DNA of 64,000 nt from contig JADFUC010000388.1 of NCBI GenBank assembly GCA_019722365.1, positions 124,001-188,000 of the forward strand, in the 5' to 3' direction. Under the pieces are notes generated by a model, which saw nothing but the letters and a program-made list of their open reading frames with translations, had not been told where the DNA came from and made no database searches. The position numbers were made by a program, and so were the translations under genes. Every line of letters begins with the position of its first letter. Positions within the stretch are counted from its first letter, which is position 1. Of this stretch, positions 24,948 to 37,175 are shown piece after piece. The stretch is from Lithospermum erythrorhizon. Its lineage: Eukaryota; Streptophyta; Magnoliopsida; Boraginales; Boraginaceae.

Positions 24948-27900
24948 CTTGAATTGCCTCAAAACAACTTTCTTGAATTATTTATTTCTCCTCTTTGCCT
25001 AAAAAAACTTTGAACTCTGCTTTGTTTCAGTATAAATGGTGGCTAACTATGTGCCTTGTCTCTATATACAATTATACATGTAATACAAGAAACACAACTC
25101 TATATTACAAAAATTTAAACTATCTGACAAGGCTAATGCATCACTTTTTTATTTGTTTCTGGATTTTATGAATGAATACTGAAAATGCTGAGGCAGAATC
25201 AGAAAGGGGGTAACATGAACTTTTATCTTTATATTTTTCCATTGCATGATAACATTAACACGATAAAAATAAATATTGAAATTAACTAATTCTGTCTAGC
25301 TAATTAATGTATATTTATTATACATATGTTTTATATTACAATATGAATAAGTTTTGGTTAGTATTATTTAATACTCCGTAGATGCTAACATATCTCAGTA
25401 GTTAAAATGGAAACTTAGGGGATAAAAGGCAAGTTTAAAAATTATTTACATACAATTATAAAATTTTAAACAGTAATTATGCAGTAATTTAAGATCTGAT
25501 TGAGAAGATACAGTCAGTAAATGTACAAAATAGTAAGGAGTAATTAATTAGTTAGTTGTAATAAATTTCTACTATTAATTGTTTTGTTACTAAATTTGTT
25601 CATTTGTTTTTTATGTATAAAGTTTTTGCAATAAAAACGTTTCATTAACTAAAAACATGTGAAACGGCCAAATAGAGAATAAATTAAGCAATAAAGTAGT
25701 ACTCAGTTAAATTCATTTTAAAATGACATTTTTTGTTCAATATCAAAGCTTTGACCATAAGTAAAAACTATGGGCTATCTCTTTCCTTTTCTATATTTGG
25801 CCAAATCATGGTAAATAATGTTTTAAAGCTTTGACTGTAGTGAGAAACAATGGGCACTCTTCCCTTTCCTATATTTGACCAAATCATGATAAATAATACT
25901 TCGTTCTACATTAATCAAGGAAATAATTAATTTAATATTTATGTCCTCAATTAATATTCTATCAAATCTTTATTTTTTATTATTATTGTATGACCATCTC
26001 TTTTTATTTTTGACTACTTTACATTAAAAAGAATTAAAGAAGAAAGAGAATCATAGTACAAATATCTCTGAAAATGTATTAAAAATGTTAAAAATTCCAA
26101 GAAACGATTACATAAAATTAAAAGAAAGAAAAAAGTTAAAAATATTTTAAAAATGTAAAACAACAACTATAAAGAAACAATTATATATTGAATGATATCC
26201 AAAAGATATCAATATATATAATCATATATTGATATTAAGAGATATGTTATTAATAGGTTATTTTACAAGTTATTTCTTTCGAAAAACTTGCCAAAACTTG
26301 TTCATATTTAAACATATGCATTATATTATAAGTATCCAACAATAATTACCTAGTGATTACAGGATCAATTCAATGTTTATTTTCCTCTGTTAATTTTGGC
26401 AAACAATTATGTTTTCACGATGAGCAATAGTTCGAGATTAATAGGAGGGTCGTTCAGAGGCGTTCTCGGGTTGGTAAAGTGAAAGTGTTTAAGTATCGGT
26501 AGTTTTTTCATACAATGGTTTCGAGTCACGTAAAGTAGGGATCTCGTCTTAAAAAAAGTAGTTTTAGTGAACTCACCATGCTTTTCTTTAGTTGAGGCTG
26601 TCCACAGATTTACCTCCTCGTGAGCGATTTAGCTCATCGGTGAAGTCAGCGAGGACATTTTAGTATGACGGTAAATTAATAGGATTATAGGAAGAAAGGT
26701 GTAATAAAGTTTGAAAATCTAATTAACAATTTGACTAATATATATAGTCACATACAACATTAATTGAATCAAAGTTATTATAATGAAACCAATTTTTTTT
26801 AAAGTTATTATAATGAATTGATGATAGTTAGGTACACTAAATATCATTACTATTTATTTGTATATACTTTATACCAAATGTATTATTTATCTATATAAAG
26901 TATTTGAATCCTCAACATAAAATTAAGGGAAATCACTAAAAATCAAAGTTGACCACTTTTAGTATGAACAAATATTCATAGTTATCTACCTTGCTTAGAA
27001 ACTTTGAGGCTTTGAAATTTTAGCCAGTATAATTCCTCTTAAATAATTAAATATGTACGAATTATCATTTTCAGATCCATCTAAAATAACCATAGTAAAA
27101 TATTGGCTAATTATTACATTTGCCCTATACTATTATTATCTTTGCAATTTGTCACTGAACACGTCTTATCATTTCACGCCCTTCGCTCTTTTTATTGCCC
27201 CATACTTCCATTCTTTTAAGGATTGCCCTTGGCCCATTTTTACCTAAACCACACAAAGGAAATGAGCGTATTTACCGAACACAAGCGAAGCTATGTTACC
27301 CGTTATACGAGAAAGAGAGACAATAATGTGAAATATTTATATTACTCACATATTAAACGGTAAAATGACTATTTCTTCTATCTTACAACTTAAGTATAGA
27401 AACATATTTTAAATATTTAACATAATTAAATAAATTGCTCCTTGTCTTCTTGAAAACACATGACCTACCCTATATAAAATTTAAACTTTTTCCTTCTTGT
27501 CGCCTCACCTTGATAAAAGCCGCTCCTTTGACTCCATGAGCCCATTTACGCAATCTGTGAGTTCACTTTGGCTACTGTTTGTAAGCATTACCTTCTCTCA
27601 GTTTTTCTTGCAATCCATTTCTACGACTACCCTTCGAACTCAAGACAAAAATACTAGGGAAGAATAGACAAACTTTATATAAATAATTGCTTCCAAATGC
27701 ACTTATGCGTATTTATAGTATCAAATTATAACTAGCATCCAATTCATATAATTACCACACAATTTCCTCAAACAAATTATTGTAGCTCAATGATGCAGTC
27801 GTGTCCACAGTGATTGGCTTTGACATAGTCACCTTGAGTCCTTCATTTTCGCCTTGAAGTTCGGCTAGCTTCCAATTTTTAGATGGGGGGAGTTACGGGA

Positions 27901-30500
27901 TTTTGGATCGATAAAGGAAAAGGCGGGTTGTGTTAATTAATGATTTTGATGGAGTGCAGTGGGGGTGATGTATTTGTGGTGATGGGTAGAGTAGTTTGGA
28001 AAGAAAGGGCAAAATTAAAATTTGTGTGATTTTTTTTAATTGTTATAAAAAGGCTTTTAAATGTTAAATTGTGCAAAATGTATCTCGCCAAATCAATAAT
28101 TACATAATTACTTCTTTATTCTCATATTAAATGAATTTATGTATATTTAAATGTGAAAAATGGGGTTGAGGCGGCCATCTGAAAAGAAAGAAAGTTTAGG
28201 AAGCGATTTTGATAATAGAGGAAGCGAAAGGGATAGTGACCTAAAATATTAGAGGAAATAGTGTTACTAAGACAGATTTGGTGAAAGATCATATAACGAC
28301 AAAGAAGTAATTTTCAATGGTGATGATATATTATATGATAATGACGAAGACAATATATGAAAAAAAATGTGTATGGTTTGTCAAAATGTTTGTCCAAAAT
28401 GAATAGAACAATAATAAATATGTATGTGCATGACGAGGAAGTGTATGTTGAGGCCTTGAGGGTACTTGGAGGATGTTAACAAAGGAGACTGCCATGTGTT
28501 GCAGAGTTTTTGCATGTATATCAGCTTCTTGCGCTGCCTAGTTTCCTCATCCTTTTAATTTATTTATTCTTATTTTTTATGTTTTTAATTTACTTAAACT
28601 AAGCGTAGAACTTTGGGGCGATTCAGTGGAGCTTATTGCGTGTCTACTTTAGGGGCTCCACTTTTTAAAAAAAAAATTATTATTTTTACTTCAAAGAATA
28701 TAATCTTAGAGAATTTCAACGATGATTTTCTTTGAAAGAATCTTTATGAGAAAATTAAATATGAATAGTTGATTGATGATTTTGCTTGAGAATGTCGGGA
28801 GAATTTCAATTTTTCAAATGAATTGTTTTACTTTCGCTAACACAACTTTTTTGAATGTATAGTCTATATAACTTATTTTTATATTTTATATGATTACTTG
28901 TTTTATTGTTATTAAAAGGGGGCGATTTTATATTTAGCACATGACGCATTATTTATAGAAAGCAGTAAATAATATCCTCCCAAATTTTAATTCGTTTTAA
29001 TTTTCTCAATTAAATTACATGTCAGCGTCTTTCCGATAATTTTGGAAGAAATTTCATACTTTTAAACATGATAAGGAAAACAAATAGTACGTCTTATCGG
29101 CGCATAGAAACCCGAGGAGGTTGTTTTACGAGTGTGAGATGTAACCTTATACGCTCCTTTCTAGTTCTAAAGTTATTTGCTTTTTGATCATTGTATTTTT
29201 TGAGCTTTATTTAATACTAACATATTATATAATAATTGATGAAATATATCGATAAAAAACACATTTTAAATTATTTCCATTGACATATTTCTTATCAAGT
29301 CTTTCATACATTACTATTTGGTGATACGTATGAAAAATTTCTTGTTTTTTTACTTGATGTACTTTCAATCTGGCCTTTTGCGTGAGAAGCTTTAAAATTA
29401 ACATTATTGTCTCATGTATTAGCACATTTTTAAAATTTGGTTCTCTATAAAAAGAATATTAAAATTAATTGTCATCATAATAAAACACTTTTAGGTATAT
29501 GATCAGTAAATAAGAATGAGAGAGTATTAAGCAATGAAACAAATATATTTAAGGTGGTACATTATCAAAAGTCAAATGTGACAATCTTTAAACGGAGTAC
29601 TTCACAATAAATAAAAAACGTAAGTAATTGTAATGCCGTAAGCTACAAACTGATAAAAGCTGAAGTCTTAAATGTCGGCACCATAGCCTCTTACATGCAG
29701 TGTGAGTTCAGCTCTCGCTAAGAGCAGTCTTGTATTGAAATAAGTAAAATAAAACAATGCGATTGGCGAGGCAGCGTCACTGCGTTAAACAAATACCTTG
29801 AGTGGTGTAACGATTTTACACTTTTATAAGTAGTGTAATGAACCATTTTGATTTATTTAATTATATCCCAGAACTAGAAAATATAAAATCTCTCATTCCA
29901 TAAAATATGAAAATCAATCAAATTCTATATAAATGAAGGAAATTATTGTAATCCTACAAAAATATAGCATTCCAATTATACCAATAATTTAGATTAAAAT
30001 TAAAATTAGAGAGAATCGGAGAGTTCATAAAATGATAAGACACTCCCATTACTCTCAAGGAACGAAGGATTTGGGAGCACATTGCTACCATTTTGGCATA
30101 TCTAGCTTTGACAAATAAAGAAAAAGGAAAATATTTAGCTAAATTTATGTATGATAACATACAATAGAGATTCAGCTGCTTCTTTACAAATATCTGAAGC
30201 CAATCTTACAAATATTTGAGGCCAACTACTTTAGAAAATATTGTAATGCAAACATAGTCAATAGTCTATAGTTCATCAATGGCAGCACAACGGAGGCATA
30301 TAAAGGAGGTAGAGGATCTTCACCGACATCAAAGACGATATACATTTTAGTCCCTTACCAAATCACTGAGTTCACACTGGACTAAGCAATACACAGTTGC
30401 ATGTTTTCCATATGTTTTTCTCAGTAAATTGATATTATCCATGTAATGTTTCCAAGTAGACAAACAATATCCACCCATTTTGCTGGGGACCTTTCTACTT
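24948..30500. other. 5.5 kb AT-rich intergenic region
   Basis: I recognise no gene. Open frames are short and have no family features. An imperfect tandem duplication with a unit of about 82 bp lies at 25741-25905 (AAGCTTTGACC/T...TTTGACCAAATCATG), roughly 0.8 kb upstream of the DUF789 start. 26400-26660, 27480-27960 and 29600-29820 are less AT-rich and look like old transposon fragments that I cannot classify. MITE-like ends (e.g. ACGGAGTA near 29593) occur. Confidence 0.5.
25061..25070 (-). promoter_or_regulatory. Possible TATA box of the DUF789 gene
   Basis: TGTATATAGA on the minus strand lies 114 bp upstream of the DUF789 ATG. That would place the start of transcription near 25035. The call rests on sequence and spacing only. 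Confidence 0.4.
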
Positions 30501-32807
30501 CTAGCCACTTCCATCCAGTTGTCCCTGAGAAGCAAGATGTGCCATGTATTGCTGCACCACAAAGTTTAATCAGAGTTAAACCATGTGTTTGTCGAAGGAA
30601 ATAAAACGATGGAAGGCAAAAAACCATTTTGCAATGTTGAGAAAACTTTGAACATCTAAAATTTACGTTGAACAAAATAAATCAATGGAGGGCAAAAAAC
30701 TATTTCTAAAAATATTGATGAAGCAGGTTTAGAGTTCGGACTTGGGACCATGTTTGCCTTGGAGATAGAGGTGAAACCCAATAAAATGTTCACCGGGATT
30801 GAAAAGCCTAAGACCCCCAATAAGAAAGTAACATAAACTGCTACTTTAATTGGTTAAGTAGCAGGAGTCTTTTTTTTTGTTAGAACAAGTAGCAGGAGTC
30901 TGTTAAAGACGCACAGTGTTCTATTTTTCAATGTCATAATAACAACTATGCCCTAATGACACTCTGGTGCTAATTTCATATCTGATCAAACAGGAGCATG
31001 AAAGAATGAAATCATGTTCAGTTGCAGTAGCAGCAGTTTTAGATATGACTCCACAAATTCTCTAAAACTACACTGAAGGCACTCTCGATGCTTCTCCTAA
31101 TTATATGTCGGATGATTCTAATCACTTAAGCTACACACATCTTACTGTACAACTGCAAACATAATTCTAGAACAGCTCATTATTGATCACTATGGCCTGT
31201 GTTGAGTATGAGAACGGAAACCTTACAGTGCTGATTACACTCGCATAGCTTCCGTGAGGAGAAACTGATAAAGTAATATCGAGAGAGAGGTTTGAGCTTA
31301 TATAAAATTCTGAGTTATGATTAATAGTTGTGTAACATGACCATTTCCAATCACTGAACTAGTTACACTTTTAAACAGCTACATGAGGTCAAAGAGTGTC
31401 ATCAAGGTGATAGTCTAGTGAACTTCTGCTGTTTCTACTGACATTTAAGAAAAGGAGCCTGGTGGATAGAGATTTAATATGTTTCAACAATCTGGTCTCA
31501 TAATCTCACTGTAACCATATTGTATGTAGGAGGAACACCTTATACATTGAAAACAATAATTTTCTATCCACACACAACGATATGCACATGGTGATTGTGT
31601 GAAGTCCAAATCATAATATGAATAACTCACCGCATGATATGCATATGGTGATTTTCCTTGTCTTTCGAAATGCTTAGCCAGAATACACCACTCAATCGGT
31701 CCCCATTCTTCCGCTTCAAAACAATTCCCCAATGCAGCTTTATATAACTACAGAATCATACAAAAAAATCAATAATACACATATACATAACCTCAGATTA
31801 CGTAAACCAACAATACCAATTCATACAAACAACGGTTATCTACAAGTTACAACTAAAACTCATTGCAAAAAAATAAGCAAACCAACAATAACGATCCATA
31901 AGCAATGATGAATTACAACTAAAACTCTTCGTGAAAATAAGCAAACCAACATACACAATCACAAAACAACGATTAGTTACAACTAAAACTGTAGCAAAAT
32001 CGATCAAACCAACAATAACAATTTAGAAACGTCAATTTTGAAAACGGTTGTACAACAATCCCTGACCTTAGCAGTGTCAGTAAGCATCTCGGTTCAGCGG
32101 ATAAGATGTAAATTGATCAACTCACAGACATCAGCTCTTGTTCTACATACAAAGCAAATAAACAATAACATTCACACTTCTTTAATAAAAATTTCCCAAA
32201 ATGTTGTCCAATTTTCAAATTTTACATACAAAACAAATAAACAATAATGTTCACTCATCTTTAATAAAATTGTCCTAAACTGTTGTCCAATTTTCAAAAA
32301 TGGTACATACAAAACAAGTGAACAAATCAACAATGTTCACAGATCTTCAATAAAATTGTCCCAAAATGTTGTTCAATTTCAATAAATGGTACATACATAT
32401 TACTAGTGTAGGCATAGCTAAGGAGAGCAACAAATAAACAATAATGTTCGCACTTCTTTAAAAAAATTGCCCCAAAATGTTGTCCGCTCTTCAAAAACGA
32501 TACATACAAAACATATAAACAATAATGTTCACACATCTTCAATAAAACTGTCCCAAAATGTTGCCCAATACTCCAATCTCAAAAATGGTACATACAAAAC
32601 AAATAAACAATAGTAATATTCACACATCTTCAATAAAATTATCCCAAAATGTTGTCCAATTTCAATAAATGGTACTAGTACTACATACGTATTGCTAGTG
32701 TAGGCATAGCTAAGGAGAGCAACAAATGAATAGAAACCAGCATAAGAAACCATTCTTCGAAACTTCTGAATCTTCAGAATCTCAAACCATCCATCATATA
32801 GCCTCAT
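30501..32807 (-). pseudogene. Small conserved plant membrane protein gene, exon 2 broken
   Basis: Exons (minus order): 32807-32689, 32142-32067, 31747-31631, 30551-30501. Splice sites are canonical and the phases fit. Exon 1 encodes MRLYDGWFEILKIQKFRRMV and then a hydrophobic segment, AGFYSFVALLSYAYTSN. Exon 3 encodes LYKAALGNCFEAEEWGPIEW followed by CILAKHFERQGKSPYAYHA. Exon 4 encodes QYMAHLASQGQLDGSG and stop. I recall this as a small plant-conserved protein of about 120 residues with one membrane span, but cannot name it or give a function. Exon 2 keeps recognisable pieces (TRA, DQF, SYP, TEMLTDTAK) in three different frames. It contains in-frame TGA codons and is 76 nt where about 82 is expected, so the reading frame is destroyed. 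An exon 1 fragment is duplicated in intron 1. Confidence 0.75.
32136..32727. repeat. Tandem repeats in intron 1 of the small membrane protein gene
   Basis: A short AT-rich unit containing CCCAAAATGTTGTCCAATTT and ACAAATAAACAATAATGTTC recurs about six times between 32150 and 32690. A larger copy of about 290 bp is superimposed. The 33-bp block at 32403-32435 repeats at 32695-32727, where it is the 3' part of coding exon 1 (FVALLSYAYTSN). The upstream copy is therefore an exon fragment copied into the intron. Confidence 0.8.
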
Positions 32808-32941
32808 TTTCTTCAATCTAAAGAAAAAAAAATTCAAATTTGAATTAAATTCAAGAAAATAAAAATTGAACGATATTAAAATTGAATCTTTTTCCAGTAA
32901 ACTATACTACATATTGAAAAATGGACAGGTAATGATCAATA

Positions 32942-33268
32942 TACTTCATTCCAAAAAGATTGTCTATTTTGACTTTTAATAATCAAAATTAACATTGTTT
33001 GAAGACTTAATTCAACTATATAATTTTGATTTGAATAAAAATTATAATGTCGTAAATTATATTTAAATACTAGCATTTGATATATTTTCATTAAATATTA
33101 TACTCCAACATATGTGAATAAGTATAAATTACATAAAAAAATGCTAGCATAATATATTTTTCATCAAATATTATGCTGCAACACACAAAAAAATAATTGT
33201 GTTAAATATTTAAAAAGTCAACCATTAAAATTCAAAATTGGAGAATTTTTTTGTATGAAGTAAGTGTA
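32942..33268. mobile_element. MITE, Stowaway-like
   Basis: The ends are imperfect inverted repeats: TACTTCATTCCAAAAAGATT at the left and ...TTTTTTTGTATGAAGTAAGTGTA at the right. The interior shares blocks with the MITE at 57619-57881 (ATAATTTTGATTTGAATAAA-like and CTAGCATTTGATATATTTTC). The ends resemble the common plant CTCCCTCCGTCCCAAAAAGA type. No coding capacity. It lies just upstream of the small membrane protein gene. Confidence 0.6.
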
Positions 33269-36000
33269 TAATAAATTAAATATACAAAAAACAAAAACCG
33301 AACTTGATAAATGGTTTGAAAAGTCTTACTCCAGTTTTCTATTCAATTTGGAAGTGGTGCTGAATTCAGCTCAGTAACTAGTTGATGATTTTGACTCTCT
33401 CTTTGACTTTCTCTCTCTCACTGAGGAATGGGGGATGAAGATGAGAGTGGAGATGTTGGTCGGCCCGGAAATCCGAGATCATAGGAGAGTGGAGATGAAG
33501 ATGAGAGTGGAGATTAGTGATTTTAAATGCTTAAATGGTATTTTATTATTGCATTTAATTTCGTAACTATGCAACCCAAAAGTAGAGAGGTAAAATAGTC
33601 GTTTAAATTAGCAAACCTTGTATTTATTTGGGGAATTGTATAACAACTCAGGAGATCGGGATAGGAAAATCCCGTTATGAGTATTCACTTGAAAAGATAT
33701 CATCGGACATGTTCTAGTCTGAAAATTTTACCCTAGTACTCGTCGGTTCGGGTAGACCCGATAATGTAACGGTCCGGTCAATACCATGTTCAAACCGGAC
33801 CGATAACAATAAATTGGACATAACTTGAGACCCCGTCGAGATCCGGACCTAAAAACCTGGTCCGAGTATCCACCCGAAAATATACCGACCCGTTTCGGTC
33901 CAATATTTTTATCCGCTCTTGGTACCGGTCCAACAGGGTAGACCCGATATCCTTAACAGGCGGTTCCCGGGATATGCCATACCGGTCTGAACCGGACCGG
34001 TAACATCACTAATGAAGAGTGAGGATTACACGTGTGAAGCTGCGGAACGGGTAATTCGTCGCCTTTGCGTGTGTTGACACATTGCTTCGATTAATTGTGC
34101 CAACTAGTTGTAGTCGGGCAGGTATACAATGTAATTATCAAATGCGTTAAATACATTCGCGGCTATTTGTTACTTGACTTCGTTTGCAATTTTATACTTA
34201 TTTTTATGTATTAATTGATTGGGTAACATGTTACACATTCTATACTCGCAAAAATCAAACTTAATATAGTTAGGAAGACATTGACGAACTCGAGAATAAA
34301 AAATGGTTATTAAGTGAGCAGGTATCAAATTAAATAAAATACATACTCGATCTAATTGCCGACCTTTCGAACAAACTTGTTGACAACCCTAAAAAGGGTT
34401 GCACAAAATTAGTAATAAAAGGATAGGCATGACAAAAGATTACATCGACAAAACAAAAATATCAACTATTTTGAATGGGTGGAAAGTTAAGGTTCATTAA
34501 GTTTTTTGTTCATTAATGATAAAAAATATAAATTATACCATTTATGATATATTTTCTTTTTCTTTTGGTACTATATTTTAGGTAATATGTACCATTTTAC
34601 CGATAAAAAATCATTAATGTCGGTATATTTTTAACTTTTAAATAATATGCTAGAAACATTTAAGAATTTTGAATGCAATTTAAAATAAGTGCATAAATAA
34701 TTTTTATATACTTTTTTGAATTTTCACTTATATGGCAATGCCCCAGGAGTAATTACGTTTAGTATGTCTTATTTTATATTGAAATTTGTCACGTATGGAT
34801 ATTAATAAACCGTAACCGTTCTCGTTTGAGTGAGGTAAAACACCACGATAATAAGGGTAAAATTGATTTTCATTGGTCTCATGCAATTCTATAGCTAATT
34901 TCCTCCAAGGAAAAGAGAAGATCTATGTCTCTTCATTAAAGGCTCAATATATAATACGGAGTAGTAAAAGTTGATTCACTACACATACTAGAGCATTAAT
35001 AATCCATCAAGTTTCATTCTAAAATCAATTGTTAAAAATATGAAACCGTCATACTAGCGGTCCGTCGAGGTCCCTGTCCTAATCAATTGTTAATAGGATT
35101 CGTAACCAAGAACGTTATAAACCCACTGGGACTTTCCTAATCTTTAATGTGAAAACTTTTTCACACAGCTGTGCATTTACAAATTCACAAAAGCTTGAAC
35201 CCCTCATGTTTAGGCTCTTTGAGATTGATTCAGAACAATGCCCCCCTCCCCCTGACTTCACTTGCTGATAACTTAGAATCGGTATACACGTTTCGATGCA
35301 TCCTCGAGTTCAATACAACATCTACATCCAGCATGGAGACGATACATTGACTTGAAAACTCGCCATCCGGATGTCAGAACCATGACACCATTTCTTTGCT
35401 GGTACATGACAGGCGACACTTTCCTATCTGGAGCTCTTAGCTATATGATACGCAACTTTTCCCCGTGCGATAGAACAGATGGCAGCTGCGACTGCAGTAG
35501 CTGCACAAGAACAACACTAGTCATGAGAAATGTTATACATGAATGATCTCACTACGTGTGGGGTTGTCGTCGTTGGAAGTTTTTTAGATCTATTGTATGC
35601 CATCTCACAATGTGGAAAATGAGAACACTAGACATGGAGACTCTTGCATAGATATAAGCAGAACATGAGAAAATTAAAGAGAGCAATTGACATAACAAGA
35701 CTGGAAAAGGTAGTCGATTATTTTATTAAATAAGTCGTGGTTTAAATCGTAAAATAGGTGGTGATAGGAGGAGTAAGCGGGATATTATTAATTAGTTTAT
35801 CTTTAATGTCTCAAAGTGGGACTGGGTCCTTAAACAAATTCTCATAATGACAGGTATTACCTATGTTGTTCCATTTCAGAGGGCAAATAGGTATATCTTC
35901 AAATACAAATATACTAATTACTGAATGAGAAAAATGGGACTGCAGAAACATTATGCACAAGCAGTGAAATCTGGTGTACACAATTTATACACGACTATGC
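33269..36000. other. Gene-free stretch with MITE-like GC-rich island
   Basis: No gene was recognised. 33730-34005 is GC-rich and full of CCGG/GGTCCGGT and GACCCGAT motifs in both orientations, which suggests a short element with internal inverted repeats. 35352-35546 is an open frame of 64 codons with several Cys residues that I could not assign. The rest is AT-rich. Confidence 0.45.
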
Positions 36001-36023
36001 GGAAAAGTTAAACTTGGCTCACT

Positions 36024-37093
36024 TTAAAATGAGTTGATATGAGACTCATGGAAAGGAATTAGCTTGGCTCCTTTTAAAATGAGTTGATATGACAAATTAG
36101 TGCATGAAAGAGGAAAGCAGATCTGTCTTGAAGTGAAATTCAAAATCGCATAACATGCAAATGTATTTAGAATTGTAGAACCGAAATAACAAATATGAGG
36201 TGAACGTAAAAGAGGAAGAGAGACACTGAACACCCAAGCAAAATTGCAGGTAGGCTTGTCATCGACCACAGCAGATGAGCATTCCTGAATATGTCTTCTG
36301 AAAAGAAAGATTCTGTTTTCGGAATCTTGAAATCTCTTTTCATATTTGAAGAGGAACTGATAATGCTCTTGGGGCTTATAGTTCGCTTTTTCACCGTAAG
36401 ATTGAAGCATAGGGCCATTTGATTCAGTAGGACAATGTCATAAAGTACTTTTGTGAGAATGTTCACTCCAACCTTAGTACCCAATAAAGAAGTAATTACA
36501 ACAAAATTATACCACTTAGGCGTTGTCGATGACCAAATAGTTCATCTCCTGTATTCAGCTCCTTTTTGACAGTTTTGAAGGCCTTACCTGTTCAATTCAA
36601 CACTCGTATAAGTATACACCAAAGAATCGATAAACAATGAAGGGGAAACTTTTATTTCTAAGCCACCTAAGTATGATAAAGGATAGCGAAAACATACAGT
36701 ACAGTACTTTTGATACTGATTAAATCTGTTTTTTGGAAAGAATATTAGAATTGAAGATTAGGATTACCACCTGTAGCAACTTTCGTCTTTTGTCTTGTGC
36801 AGAATAAATTTCAGTCAGACCTATCAATATTCTTGTGTCTCCAAGTTTTGCTTTGTAGGAAGGTGTTTCGATATGACATCTCTGGTAGGAATATTATCTG
36901 CTAAACCAAATCTATCTCGGCACACTATCATCTTAGACACATGAGTGCAAGATCTTACTCCAGCATTCACAGCCATCGAAATCCTTGGTTCAATTTCAAT
37001 TACATCATTTCTTTCTTGTATGGTCGTGGTACTGGAGTTGAGAACCTTCTCTTCAGTGGAAACGTGTCTGGTAAATCCGAATTTGTATGACAT
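36024..37093 (-). other. Possible further exons 3' of the B3 gene, unassigned
   Basis: Two minus-strand open frames (36824-37093, 89 codons; 36024-36410, 128 codons) follow the B3 gene closely. The second overlaps another frame (36167-36484) rich in Ser and Lys. They could be downstream exons of a longer B3 gene, or chance frames. I found no domain and no convincing splice junction to the B3 frame. Confidence 0.25.
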
Positions 37094-37175
37094 TCTATCA
37101 TTTAAATACTTGCATGATTCATAGTTCCAGCTTCATCATTAGTTATTTTAAGCTTCAGCAGCAGCAGAATGATCT

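Noticed and set aside
26400..26660. Possible non-coding RNA gene
   Set aside because: It is a moderately GC-rich patch without promoter boxes or a clear fold; an old transposon fragment is more likely.
35352..35546. Cys-rich 64-codon frame, possible secreted peptide
   Set aside because: It has no signal peptide, no known Cys spacing and no supporting splice or promoter context.
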